From assembly GCA_902627335.1 (NCBI GenBank), contig CACOIV010000007.1, positions 1-56,612 of the forward strand: 56,612 nucleotides of DNA, written 5' to 3'. The number at the start of each line of letters is the position of its first letter. Position 1 is the first letter of the stretch. Below, one piece after another: positions 38,871 through 47,053 of the stretch. The position numbers and the translations under genes were made by a program. Below the pieces are notes generated by a model. It had not been told where the DNA came from and searched no databases. It saw only the letters and a list, made by a program, of their open reading frames with translations. This DNA comes from an uncultured Prochlorococcus sp. GTDB lineage: Bacteria > Cyanobacteriota > Cyanobacteriia > PCC-6307 > Cyanobiaceae.

Positions 38871-39956
38871 ATGCGAATCATCATTGTTAGCACTTCGATT
38901 GGCTATTTAGGTAGTGGCAAAGGAGGAGGAGTAGAACTTACCTTAAATTCTCTTGTCTTGGGTCTTTTACATAAAGGGCACAATGTAAAGGTTGTGGCAC
39001 CTGATCAATCTCAATTGTCTGAGCAATGCAAGTCAGTAGAACTTGTATGTGTAAGAGGAATGCAGCAAACAAGTTGGCAACATCAGGATTACTATGCTGC
39101 AGCAGAAACCTCCCAAGATTCAATCGTTAATGCTCTTATAGATAAAGCTTTGTCTTTGTCAAATAATTCTGATTTAATTATCAATTTATCTTATGATCTT
39201 CAACCAATTAGTAAAACTTTAGAATCTCAAGTGCCAATCGCTCATTTAATAAGTATGGGTAATGAGAGTTTTGCAATAAGTAACCAAATTAAAAAGATAT
39301 ATTCAAAATTTCCTCATAATTTTGCTTTTCATACAAAAATCCAAGCATCCGATTATCCTTTTGTTATTAATCCCATAATAGTTGGAAATGGTTTTCAATT
39401 GTCCAACTATACTTTTTGTGATGAAAAAGATGGTCCTCTAGGTTGGATTGGAAGAGTTTCTCCGGAAAAAGGCTTAGAGGATGCTGTTCATGTTGCTAAT
39501 AAACTTCAAGAAAGATTAAATGTCTGGGGTTATATTGAGGATGAAAAATATGCATTAATGGTAGAGGATTTAGCTTCTGCGGGATTATTATCTTGGAGGG
39601 GATTCTTGAGCACAAATAAATTACAAGAGGAACTTTGTCGTTGCAGAGCACTCATAAATACGCCTAAATGGAATGAAGCATATGGTAATGTTGTTGTTGA
39701 AGCTATGGCTTGTGGGGTGCCAGTTGTCGCTTATAGAAGAGGAGGTCCAAGTGAAATTATCAAACATGGCCTTACGGGTTTTCTGGTTGAACCGGATAAT
39801 AAATATGAACTTCTTGAATATCTAAAAAAAATTAATTTAATAGATAGGTATAAATGTAGAAGTTGGGTAGAACATAATGCTTCTCATAATATATTCGCTG
39901 ATAAAGTAGAAGGCTGGTTGCAAAAAGTTATTGAAAATTTTAGTAATTCAAAATGA
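38871..39956 (+). CDS. Glycosyltransferase, GT4 family (tetrahydrobiopterin glucosyltransferase-like)
   Basis: 361 residues. GT-B fold: the N-terminal domain has IVSTSIGYLGSGKGGGVELTL and GHNVKVVAPDQSQ; the C-terminal donor domain has GWIGRVSPEKGLEDAVHVA, LRR-like GFLSTNKLQEEL, and EAYGNVVVEAMACGVPVVAY with the ExxxxxxxE signature. The GSGKGGGVELTL opening resembles cyanobacterial proteins annotated as UDP-glucose:tetrahydrobiopterin glucosyltransferase; whether this one glycosylates a pterin is not shown by sequence. Its stop overlaps the start of the membrane glycosyltransferase by 4 bases, so the two probably work or are regulated together. Confidence 0.88.
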   Translation: MRIIIVSTSIGYLGSGKGGGVELTLNSLVLGLLHKGHNVKVVAPDQSQLSEQCKSVELVCVRGMQQTSWQHQDYYAAAETSQDSIVNALIDKALSLSNNSDLIINLSYDLQPISKTLESQVPIAHLISMGNESFAISNQIKKIYSKFPHNFAFHTKIQASDYPFVINPIIVGNGFQLSNYTFCDEKDGPLGWIGRVSPEKGLEDAVHVANKLQERLNVWGYIEDEKYALMVEDLASAGLLSWRGFLSTNKLQEELCRCRALINTPKWNEAYGNVVVEAMACGVPVVAYRRGGPSEIIKHGLTGFLVEPDNKYELLEYLKKINLIDRYKCRSWVEHNASHNIFADKVEGWLQKVIENFSNSK

Positions 39957-41770
39957 ATATCTTTTCAAAGAACATAAAAGTTAGAGATCGCTTTTTATTA
40001 GCATTGTTGCTTTTTTTTATTGGAATATTCTTTTTTTTATCGGGCATTGGAGAAACAGGCCTTATTGATGAAACGCCTCCACTATTTGCTTCTGCAGGAA
40101 AAGCGATGAGTGAATCTGGCGATTGGATTACTCCAAAGGTTAATGGGATTTTGCGATTTGATAAACCACCTTTTTATTACTGGTTAATGGCAATAATTTA
40201 CTCTATTCCAGGTAACCAAAGCTGGGATCAATTAGGTTCATTATCAGCACGCTTACCTTCAGCTATTGCCTCATTATTTTTGTTTTTAATTCTTGGTGAC
40301 TCCATCCTTCATCATCATAAAAAATCAAAGTATAAAATTTATCTCGCATTAGTTGGTTCATTAGGATTTGCCTTATCTCCATTAGTTATTATTTGGAGTA
40401 GGACGGCAGTAAGTGACTCTCTTTTATGTGGAACGGTTGGCATTAGTCTTCTTCTGTTTTGGAGAAAGTTTTTTGAAAATAAGAATAGAATTTGTATATT
40501 ACCGTGGATTTTTTTAAGTCTTGCCATATTAACAAAGGGTCCAGTGGCAGCGGTTATCGTAATGCTAACTCTCGCAATTTTTCTGTCGACCCAAGACGAT
40601 CGGAAAAAATTATTATTAAAAATCAAACCTCTACAAGGAATACTAATAACATTTTTAATCAGTACTCCTTGGTATTTAATAGTTTTTTTGAAGGAGGGAC
40701 AAAGTTTCTTAGATAATTTTTTTGGGTATCATAATTTGCAAAGATACACATCGGTTGTAAATAATCACTCAGAACCTTGGTGGTTTTATATATATATATT
40801 GATAATTGGCTCACTGCCTTTTTCTATTTTTCTTTTTCATGGAATTTTTGAAACCATAAAAGAATTCATAATTGGTATCAGAGGGGATTCTAAAGATCAA
40901 AATAGCTTATACTTATTCGCACTTTGCTGGTTATTTGCAGTTTTATTATTTTTTAGTATTTCAGCTACTAAACTGCCAAGTTACTGGCTTCCTGCAACTC
41001 CTGCAGCAGCAATTTTAATTGCAAAAAGTGCAGAAATATTCATCTATAGACAAAAAAATAGATCAATTGCCTGGTTTTTTACAACGCTAATTTTAATGGG
41101 AATGTCTTTTGCTTTATTAATGTCTAATAATTGGCTGGTTTTAATAAATGATCCAGAGATGCCAAATTTAGTAAATGAAATAATTGAAGATGGATTGGTT
41201 CTAAAAGCAAGAATTTTTATTTTCACCTTAACAATATTGTCAGCCTTTTTTGCCTATAAGTTTATTCCAAAGTCAATTTTACTCTTACAAATTTTATTTC
41301 TTTTTGGCCAATCTTTCATAATGAACCCTATTAGAAATATTACAGATAATCTAAGACAAGCTCCATTAAGGCAAATATCTCAAAAAATTAAATATTCAAG
41401 AAAATCCTCTGAGCCATTAGCAATGATAGGGATTAGAAAACCCTCCTTGCACTTTTATTCGAAACAGATAGTTTTTTATGAGTCTAATACTAGAATAGGT
41501 ATCATTAATCTCTCGGAAAGATTTGAAAAAGATAAAAGAAATAACCTAATAGATAATCCAAATTATGATTCCGAGTCTTTTCTTGTTGTTATTGATAGAT
41601 ACTCCTTTGATAAAGCACATTGGAAAAATATCAAACGTCAAGAATTAGGAGTATATGGTATTTATAGTTTAATTAGAGTAGATAAAATTGAGCTCGACAA
41701 AAATGCATCAAATTTTCTAAAGAAAGGTCTAAAATCTGATTGGAATGTAGAAAAATTTGAGAGATTTTAA
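39953..41770 (+). CDS. Membrane glycosyltransferase, ArnT/PMT family
   Basis: 605 residues, about eleven hydrophobic segments, GT-C fold. An acidic DE pair at 39-40 (GLIDETPPLFASAGKAM) in the first periplasmic loop is the catalytic signature of dolichyl/undecaprenyl-phosphate-sugar transferases; RFDKPPFYYWL and LSARLPSAIAS follow. A soluble domain of about 110 residues ends the protein. Uses a lipid-phosphate-linked sugar to modify lipid A, protein or another acceptor outside the cytoplasmic membrane; the sugar and acceptor are unknown. ATG overlaps the stop of the previous gene. Its end overlaps the convergent small gene at 41767 by 4 bases. Confidence 0.9.
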   Translation: MNIFSKNIKVRDRFLLALLLFFIGIFFFLSGIGETGLIDETPPLFASAGKAMSESGDWITPKVNGILRFDKPPFYYWLMAIIYSIPGNQSWDQLGSLSARLPSAIASLFLFLILGDSILHHHKKSKYKIYLALVGSLGFALSPLVIIWSRTAVSDSLLCGTVGISLLLFWRKFFENKNRICILPWIFLSLAILTKGPVAAVIVMLTLAIFLSTQDDRKKLLLKIKPLQGILITFLISTPWYLIVFLKEGQSFLDNFFGYHNLQRYTSVVNNHSEPWWFYIYILIIGSLPFSIFLFHGIFETIKEFIIGIRGDSKDQNSLYLFALCWLFAVLLFFSISATKLPSYWLPATPAAAILIAKSAEIFIYRQKNRSIAWFFTTLILMGMSFALLMSNNWLVLINDPEMPNLVNEIIEDGLVLKARIFIFTLTILSAFFAYKFIPKSILLLQILFLFGQSFIMNPIRNITDNLRQAPLRQISQKIKYSRKSSEPLAMIGIRKPSLHFYSKQIVFYESNTRIGIINLSERFEKDKRNNLIDNPNYDSESFLVVIDRYSFDKAHWKNIKRQELGVYGIYSLIRVDKIELDKNASNFLKKGLKSDWNVEKFERF

Positions 41771-42012
41771 AAGTTTTTTCTAAGAGCTTCTTTCAGATCT
41801 TCTAAACTACATTTATTAGGAATTTTAGTCAGGAATAAATCTTCATCTAATTCAAAATCAATTACTGAATCCTCTGCTAAAAAGCTTAAGACTTCATTAA
41901 TGCTAACTCCCATATCATCTGCTATTTCCAAAAGAAGTCTAAGCGTATCTCTTCTAACAGAAATATTCACACTTAAAGGAACATATTCATTTTTTGGATT
42001 GATTGACTTCAT
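41767..42012 (-). CDS. Small conserved hypothetical, ribbon-helix-helix-like
   Basis: 81 residues. After a short N-terminus, VNISVRRDTLRLLLEIADDMGVSINEVLSFLAED (in parts) fits a ribbon-helix-helix outline: a beta strand, a helix, a Gly-containing turn and a second helix. The C-terminal half is acidic (DFELDEDL) and ends in a Lys/Leu helix. It could be a small DNA-binding regulator, but no partner toxin is adjacent and no operator is visible, so this is tentative. Confidence 0.7.
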   Translation of the reverse strand: MKSINPKNEYVPLSVNISVRRDTLRLLLEIADDMGVSINEVLSFLAEDSVIDFELDEDLFLTKIPNKCSLEDLKEALRKNF

Positions 42013-42110
42013 AAAGAAAATATTAAGACATTATGTGGATTTCTGCATCTTAAGTTTACAATTTTTACTTTACATGTATTTCAAACAATTCTTTCATGAG
42101 TGCTAAAGTT

Positions 42111-43016
42111 TTATGGTTGAAGAATAAATAATATGAGAGGAATTGTGATTATGGAACATATAGTTGTTAAAAAAAGTGTTTTTGCAGCTAAATCTTGATT
42201 TATTTTGTAAGCCTCAGCCATCAAGATTGTTGAAATTGCACTAGGAGTTCCCGCTTGCAAAACGAGAGCAAGTATTTCAAGTTTTTCAAATTTAAAAATA
42301 AATGTGGTTAGGTAAATTAATAGAGGGAAAATTAATAGTTTTAAAACAATTGAATTCTTAATCTCATTGTTAAAATTAAATAACTTGCTCTTATTTTTTG
42401 TAATTATTCCTAATCTTGACCCAACAACTGCTATTGCAAGGATAATTACAATTCTTGCGGGGAGCCAAAGTATTTCCCCAATATAATGATCTAAACTAAA
42501 TACATGTATTAGTAAAGCACCTAAGGTGCCTTTTGAAGCCGGACTATTTAATATTGATAAGCTAAGTTTTTTAAAATTCAAATTTGAACTTTGAGATTTT
42601 TCTTTTTGTAATAAAATTGGGCCAAATATCCAAGCGAATAAGGTAGTTCCTAAGTCGAAACCTATTGTTAAGTTGATTATATTTGTTGGCAAAATAGCTA
42701 TAGCAATTGGGATACCAAGAAATGATGTATTTCCAATTAACCCTCCAAGTTGGAATGAGTAATTAGGGAAGTTTTTTCTCATTATGGGTAACATATTTAT
42801 TAAAAATAAAAGAGAGCCTATTGAGAAAAAAGCTATAAAAGATGATTTGATTAAATCAATATTTATTCCTGCTTTAAGCAATAAACCCATAACGCTTATT
42901 GGAATACCATACTTTATGAGCAGAATAGATATCTTTTCCGATAATTTAGGTTTTATTCTTCCTACATAAAAACCTATTAAAATGAATGGAATTATATTGA
43001 TAAATAATTTAGTAAT
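42111..43016 (-). CDS. AEC-family carrier (membrane transport protein), non-canonical start
   Basis: About ten hydrophobic segments; the Asn/Gly-rich QLGGLIGNTSFLGIPIAIAILP and LVLQAGTPSAISTILMAEAY segments match the auxin efflux carrier-like family. The first ATG (42890) would drop the first helix. The frame is open 52 more codons, to a stop at 43047-43049, and encodes FINIIPFILIGFYVGRIKP, a good first helix, but contains no ATG, GTG or TTG. ATT at 43014-43016 gives 301 residues, normal for the family, and is the start used here. Other rare codons (ATA) or a single-base frameshift near an ATG at about 43028 are alternatives. Substrate unknown. Confidence 0.78.
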   Translation of the reverse strand: MTKLFINIIPFILIGFYVGRIKPKLSEKISILLIKYGIPISVMGLLLKAGINIDLIKSSFIAFFSIGSLLFLINMLPIMRKNFPNYSFQLGGLIGNTSFLGIPIAIAILPTNIINLTIGFDLGTTLFAWIFGPILLQKEKSQSSNLNFKKLSLSILNSPASKGTLGALLIHVFSLDHYIGEILWLPARIVIILAIAVVGSRLGIITKNKSKLFNFNNEIKNSIVLKLLIFPLLIYLTTFIFKFEKLEILALVLQAGTPSAISTILMAEAYKINQDLAAKTLFLTTICSIITIPLILFILQP

Positions 43017-43091
43017 TGCTCTAAAATATATAAGTACATTAAAATTCTATAACGAAACAATAAGTAAAATGATCAAAAATGTTTGTTGATT

Positions 43092-43316
43092 TTAAATAAT
43101 TTTCCAAACAGCATTATCTGGAATAGTTGGACCAACTAAAAAATCTTCAGGCTCAGTTGTAATTACTCTCCAATTAGGAACTCTACAACTTACAAAAGCT
43201 GGACTTTCTATTAAAATGCCTGGTTTTTCATCAAATGTGCATGTAAATCCTTCTTTCCAATATCCACTACTGTTTAAGTTTCCCCTAAACCAAACCCAGC
43301 ACTTTAGTGTTTTCAA
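43092..43316 (-). CDS. Small conserved hypothetical protein
   Basis: 74 residues, rich in Trp, Gly and Pro: LKCWVWFRGNLNSSGYWKEG, then VSCRVPNWRVI and VGPTIPDNAVW. The coding-like composition (three Cys, five Trp, few Lys runs) is unlike random AT-rich DNA, supporting a real gene. No domain is recognised and no signal peptide is present. It stands alone between the carrier and the SemiSWEET gene. Confidence 0.7.
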   Translation of the reverse strand: MKTLKCWVWFRGNLNSSGYWKEGFTCTFDEKPGILIESPAFVSCRVPNWRVITTEPEDFLVGPTIPDNAVWKII

Positions 43317-43397
43317 TCTATAAATCTAATTTTCTAAAATCATAATAAATCATTTTTAAATTGTTAATTCAAATTTAATAATAATGAGGTGCAATAA

Positions 43398-43664
43398 TTA
43401 CTTTTTTGAGTAAATTAATTTAAATACTAATATTAAAAAATTAAGTAAAAAAGTTATGATATTAGCTATTAAGATTGGTTTTGAGGATATTTGAATCCCA
43501 TAGATTATCCAGGCTGAGACGCCCGTCAAAAACATTATTAAAGTTGTTAAAGAAACATCCTCAGCTTTCTTTGTCTTCAATGTTTTTATTAATTGAGGAA
43601 TAAAAGCTAAGGTTGTTAAGATAGCAGCGAAATAACCAAAAAACTCTATATAAATAATTTTCAT
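43398..43664 (-). CDS. SemiSWEET/PQ-loop sugar transporter
   Basis: 88 residues with three hydrophobic helices, the size of a bacterial SemiSWEET, which works as a dimer to pass sugars through the membrane. The PQ motif in LAFIPQLIKTLKTKKAEDVSL lies at residues 23-24, followed by GVSAWIIYGIQI and a third helix IANIITFLLNFLILVF. Its start overlaps the stop of the peroxiredoxin-like gene by 4 bases, indicating coupling, although the two functions have no obvious link. Confidence 0.88.
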   Translation of the reverse strand: MKIIYIEFFGYFAAILTTLAFIPQLIKTLKTKKAEDVSLTTLIMFLTGVSAWIIYGIQISSKPILIANIITFLLNFLILVFKLIYSKK

Positions 43665-44401
43665 TTATCTAAATTTTGACTTAAAAAATCAATTGGGTTG
43701 CTCATTTTTTCTGAATAATTAAGTATTTCTGTAGAGATATATTTATAAATTATTTCATTTTGATCATTGATTAAGAAAGTGGAAACTCTTTGAGTAAGAA
43801 ATTCTGCGTCTAAAATATAGTCATTCCAATTTTGAATAATTTCTATCATATTCTTCAATCTAAATGTTGCCAATTCAAATGGTCTTAAATAATTTCCTCC
43901 AAAAGTTGTATCAAATGCTTTCCCAGAAAATTTAAAAAATTTAAATAGATTGATCTCGTCCTGAGAATTGTAAATTTGATTACTATTTTTATCCCCTGTG
44001 TATCCTCTAAGTACCTCTTTTAAAGTATTTGGTGAACCAATTCCACAGAGCATAAAAAACATATTTACCCAACCCCCCAAGCCTATATTTAAACCCTCTG
44101 AAGCTCCCACTAGCTTATGTACGTCATTATTTTCTACAGTTCTTAAATTCTTTTCAAAAAAACCTGTGAATTTACAAAACTTTTCTTTTCCTATCTCTCT
44201 CCCTATTGCGACTGAAAAAATATCAATGTCATCAGCAAATTTATTCCCTTTTATGAATTTTGATAAATTTATTGCATACTCAATACTATCAAAATCCCCT
44301 AATAACCCCATAAATATTATAAGTTTATATTTTTTTGAAGAATCAAAATTAAATTGTTTAATTAAATCTTGGAGGTTATTTTTTTCTACGTTATTGTCCA
44401 T
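43661..44401 (-). CDS. Peroxiredoxin-like (AhpC/TSA-related) protein
   Basis: 246 residues. The outline resembles proteins annotated as AhpC/TSA family in picocyanobacteria: KLIIFMGLLGDFDSIEYA as the first strand, FSVAIGREIGKEKFCKFTG with one cysteine where a peroxidatic residue may lie, GLGGWVNMFFMLCGIGSP and LRGYTGDKNSNQIY, then a C-terminal FLINDQNEIIYKYIS strand typical of thioredoxin folds. No CxxC is present. An oxidant-handling role beside the flavodoxin and antenna genes would fit, but this is inference. Divergent from isiB across about 140 AT-rich bases. Confidence 0.65.
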   Translation of the reverse strand: MDNNVEKNNLQDLIKQFNFDSSKKYKLIIFMGLLGDFDSIEYAINLSKFIKGNKFADDIDIFSVAIGREIGKEKFCKFTGFFEKNLRTVENNDVHKLVGASEGLNIGLGGWVNMFFMLCGIGSPNTLKEVLRGYTGDKNSNQIYNSQDEINLFKFFKFSGKAFDTTFGGNYLRPFELATFRLKNMIEIIQNWNDYILDAEFLTQRVSTFLINDQNEIIYKYISTEILNYSEKMSNPIDFLSQNLDK

Positions 44402-44542
44402 AGGTTTATATTTAGAGTTAATCCTCTTTAATGAAAATTTGTTGTTATAGTAAAAAGTATAAAATTTTACATCAAAAAGTTTTTTAAAAAATTAATTTCT
44501 TGTATTTAGATTTTATTATTTTATTGTACTCAATTTGAAGTT

Positions 44543-45067
44543 ATGACTGTAGGAATTTATTACGCTACAACAACTGGAAAAACAGAAGACGTTGCAGATC
44601 GTCTTCATAATTTTATCTCTGGAGCAGAATCTCCAAAGGATGTTTCTGATGTAGACGATCTTTCAGAATTTGAAGGTTTAGACGGGATTATTTGTGGTAT
44701 CCCTACCTGGAATACAGGGGCTGATGAAGAAAGATCTGGAACTGCTTGGGATTCTATCTTGGAAGATATTGGTGAACTAAGTCTTTCTGGTAAAAAAGTT
44801 GCCATTTTCGGACTAGGCGATTCATCTACATATACTGAAAACTACTGCGATGCTATGGAAGAATTACATAGCTATTTCCAAAAAGCTGGTGCAGAAATGG
44901 TTGGTTATGTTGATAAGTCAGCATACACTTTTGAAGAGTCAAAAAGTATTATTGGAGAGAGTTTCTGCGGGCTACCTCTTGATGAAGATAGTGAATCTGA
45001 TTTAACTGATTCTCGATTAGAAAGCTGGGCTACTCAACTAAAAGGTGAAATTTCAGCCTTAGCATAA
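44543..45067 (+). CDS. isiB: Flavodoxin
   Basis: 174 residues, long-chain type. FMN phosphate loop ATTTGKTEDVA near residues 7-17, PTWNTGADEERSGTAWD with the isoalloxazine-stacking Trp, and GLGDSSTYTENYCDAMEEL. Soluble electron carrier that replaces ferredoxin at photosystem I when iron is short. Acidic throughout, as expected. A strong terminator follows, so it can be transcribed separately from pcb. Placement beside pcb and near iron uptake genes supports iron regulation, but I could not identify a convincing Fur site in the 140 bases upstream. Confidence 0.95.
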   Translation: MTVGIYYATTTGKTEDVADRLHNFISGAESPKDVSDVDDLSEFEGLDGIICGIPTWNTGADEERSGTAWDSILEDIGELSLSGKKVAIFGLGDSSTYTENYCDAMEELHSYFQKAGAEMVGYVDKSAYTFEESKSIIGESFCGLPLDEDSESDLTDSRLESWATQLKGEISALA

Positions 45068-45087
45068 ATTAAATAAACTTCTCAATT

Positions 45088-45142
45088 ACTTCAAAAATAT
45101 CTTCATAGTTTTAAAGCTATGAAGAACTTTTGAAGTTTTTTT
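45088..45142 (+). terminator. Nested-stem intrinsic terminator after isiB
   Basis: The outer arms ACTTCAAAA (45088-45096) and TTTTGAAGT (45128-45136) enclose an inner hairpin CTTCATAG/CTATGAAG (45101-45124), and the structure ends in a run of T to 45142. Positioned 20 bases beyond the isiB stop, it should end that transcript before pcb. Confidence 0.85.
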
Positions 45143-45167
45143 GTAGCTTTTGATAGTAATTATTGCT

Positions 45168-45202
45168 CATTCTTTACATCATGATAAAAATTGTAAAGAA
45201 TG
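45168..45202 (+). promoter_or_regulatory. Perfect 11-bp inverted repeat upstream of pcb
   Basis: CATTCTTTACA (45168-45178) and TGTAAAGAATG (45192-45202) are exact reverse complements around a 13-base AT-rich centre, 55 bases before the pcb start and 25 bases after the isiB terminator. It lacks a T-run, so it is not a plain terminator. It may be an operator whose half-sites lie about 24 bases apart, or an RNA hairpin in the pcb leader. A TTTACA hexamer inside the left arm could serve as a -35 element. Confidence 0.6.
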
Positions 45203-45256
45203 AACCAAAACTCACCAGAATGGCTATAGATTTCATTTGTTGTTTATTTCAAACAA

Positions 45257-46318
45257 GTGTTACAAAGTTACGGAAAATCTGATGTTACCTACGATTGGTA
45301 CGCAGGAAATTCTGGTGTTGTAGGCCGATCAGGTAAATTCATAGCTGCTCATGCTGCTCATGCGGGCTTAATGATGTTTTGGGCAGGTGCTTTTGCTTTA
45401 TTTGAATTGGCTCGCTACGACGCCACGATTCCAATGGGATCGCAAAATTTAATTTGCTTGCCTCACTTAGCAGGAATTGGTATTGGCGGAGTTGAAAATG
45501 GGGTAATCACAGAAACTTATGGTATTACTGTGATTGCGACATTGCATTTAATATTTTCAGCTGTACTTGGTGCTGGGGGATTATTGCATTCAAACAAATT
45601 TGAAGGTGATTTAGGAGATTATCCTGAAGGTAGTAAACCTCAGAAGTTTGATTTTGAGTGGGACGATCCAGACAAGTTAACATTTATTCTTGGCCATCAT
45701 TTAATCTTTTTGGGATTAGGTGCCATCATGTTTGTTGAATGGGCTCGTATTCATGGTATTTATGATCCAGCGATTGGTTCAACAAGACAAGTTGTTTACA
45801 ACCTTGATGTAGCTGCAATTTGGAATCATCAATTTGATTTTCTTAAAATTGACAGTTTAGAGGATATTATGGGAGGCCATGCATTTCTTGCATTCCTAGA
45901 AATTACTGGCGGAGCTTTCCATATCGCCACTAAACAATTTGGTGAATATACAGAATTTAAGGGTAAAGGTTTGCTAGGTGGAGAAGCGATTCTATCTTAT
46001 TCAGTTGTAGGTGTTTCTTTCATGGCTTTTGTTGCTGCTTTCTGGTGTGCATCAAATACAACTGTTTATGCTGAAGATCTTTACGGAGCTCCATTAAAAT
46101 TAGAGTTCCAATTTGCTCCTTATTTTACTGATACTGTTGATTTAGGTGAAGGAGCTTACAGCTCAAGAGCTTGGTTAGCAAATGTTCATTTCTATCTTGG
46201 TTTCTTCTTCTTGCAAGGCCATTTATGGCATGCTCTTAGAGCTATGGGATTTGATTTCAAGAAAATTGGACAAGCATTTGACAATATGGAAAATGCGAAG
46301 ATTTCTCAAAACGGCTAA
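45257..46318 (+). CDS. pcb: Chlorophyll a/b-binding light-harvesting antenna protein (Pcb/IsiA family)
   Basis: 353 residues, six membrane helices, thylakoid antenna of the CP43-like superfamily. DVTYDWYAGNSGVVGRSGKF, AAHAAHAGLMMFWAGAFALFELARYD, GIGIGGVENGVI, TFILGHHLIFLGLGAIMFVEWAR, GGHAFLAFLEITGGAFHIAT, and FYLGFFFLQGHLWHALRAMGFDF (given in parts) carry the paired histidines that bind chlorophyll. Start is GTG, chosen because MLQSYGKSDVTY matches the usual short Pcb N-terminus. Which Pcb paralogue cannot be settled; proximity to isiB suggests an iron-stress-induced form like IsiA or the MIT9313 PcbB. A terminator follows. Confidence 0.95.
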   Translation: MLQSYGKSDVTYDWYAGNSGVVGRSGKFIAAHAAHAGLMMFWAGAFALFELARYDATIPMGSQNLICLPHLAGIGIGGVENGVITETYGITVIATLHLIFSAVLGAGGLLHSNKFEGDLGDYPEGSKPQKFDFEWDDPDKLTFILGHHLIFLGLGAIMFVEWARIHGIYDPAIGSTRQVVYNLDVAAIWNHQFDFLKIDSLEDIMGGHAFLAFLEITGGAFHIATKQFGEYTEFKGKGLLGGEAILSYSVVGVSFMAFVAAFWCASNTTVYAEDLYGAPLKLEFQFAPYFTDTVDLGEGAYSSRAWLANVHFYLGFFFLQGHLWHALRAMGFDFKKIGQAFDNMENAKISQNG

Positions 46319-46343
46319 ACATTAATTGTTGTTTTTAATAAAG

Positions 46344-46371
46344 CCTCTCAATTATTGAGAGGTTTTTTTTT
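46344..46371 (+). terminator. Intrinsic terminator after pcb
   Basis: CCTCTCAA (46344-46351) pairs with TTGAGAGG (46355-46362) around a 3-base loop, followed by nine T. It lies 26 bases after the pcb stop and before the DUF3386 gene. Confidence 0.92.
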
Positions 46372-46391
46372 ATAAAATTTGCAGAATAAAA

Positions 46392-47039
46392 ATGGTTCCT
46401 TCCAAATTTGATTGTAAAAAAGTTTTTCAAAAGGCTTATGAAAATAGATACACTTGGCCAGAATCTTTCAATGGCTACAAAGGGAATTGTATTTACCAGG
46501 AAAATAAGGAAAAATATAATGGGTCTTTTGTAATTGGTAAAAATTTTCAACCACAAATACAAAATATTAGTGATAAAGAGGTAGTTAAGAAGATATCAAC
46601 TCAACTTTTTGAAGTGGTTATCCATAGAGTTAAAAAATCATTTAAGGAAATACACTCAAAAAATCAGTTTAACTTTTTAAGAGAATCTGAAGATGGAATT
46701 GAAATGCAAGTTTCAGGAAAAAATGAAGGGGATAAATATAGAGTTAGTTTAGGAGAGATAAATATGGTATTCAGAAAAATACATGGCATTATAATTGAAA
46801 TCTATGTTGAGGAATTTTTTGATACTGGAAATGGTGTTTTAAGTTGCAAATACTCCAGTCAGCAATTAGACGCTATTTCTCATACACCAAAAACTCAAAA
46901 ATATAAATATCTAGATAATTTCATAAAGATCCAAAATACTGATCTTTGGGTACTCGAATCAAGAACGATAAACTATAAAAATGAGTATGAAGAAGATTTA
47001 ATTAAAAAGTATGTTTTTAATAATATTGAGGCTATATAA
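46392..47039 (+). CDS. DUF3386 family protein
   Basis: 215 residues of a cyanobacterial family of unknown function. The N-terminal FQKAYENRYTWPESFNGYKG, then NISDKEVVKKISTQLFEVVIHRVKKSF (parts) and GNGVLSCKYSSQQLD match the DUF3386 outline, in which the ENRYTW segment and VxHRxxxSF helix are typical. No signal peptide or membrane segment. It starts 20 bases past the pcb terminator; read-through could link it to iron-responsive expression. Confidence 0.85.
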   Translation: MVPSKFDCKKVFQKAYENRYTWPESFNGYKGNCIYQENKEKYNGSFVIGKNFQPQIQNISDKEVVKKISTQLFEVVIHRVKKSFKEIHSKNQFNFLRESEDGIEMQVSGKNEGDKYRVSLGEINMVFRKIHGIIIEIYVEEFFDTGNGVLSCKYSSQQLDAISHTPKTQKYKYLDNFIKIQNTDLWVLESRTINYKNEYEEDLIKKYVFNNIEAI

Positions 47040-47053
47040 ATAATTATTAAACT

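Noticed and set aside
43998..44450. 150-codon plus-strand frame opposite the peroxiredoxin-like gene
   Set aside because: It is the antisense shadow of the gene; no family motif, no own ribosome-binding site, and it runs through the start of the real gene.
45200..45229. Nine-codon leader ORF (MNQNSPEWL) upstream of pcb
   Set aside because: Starts inside the right arm of the dyad and has no ribosome-binding site; could be chance. Worth only a mention.
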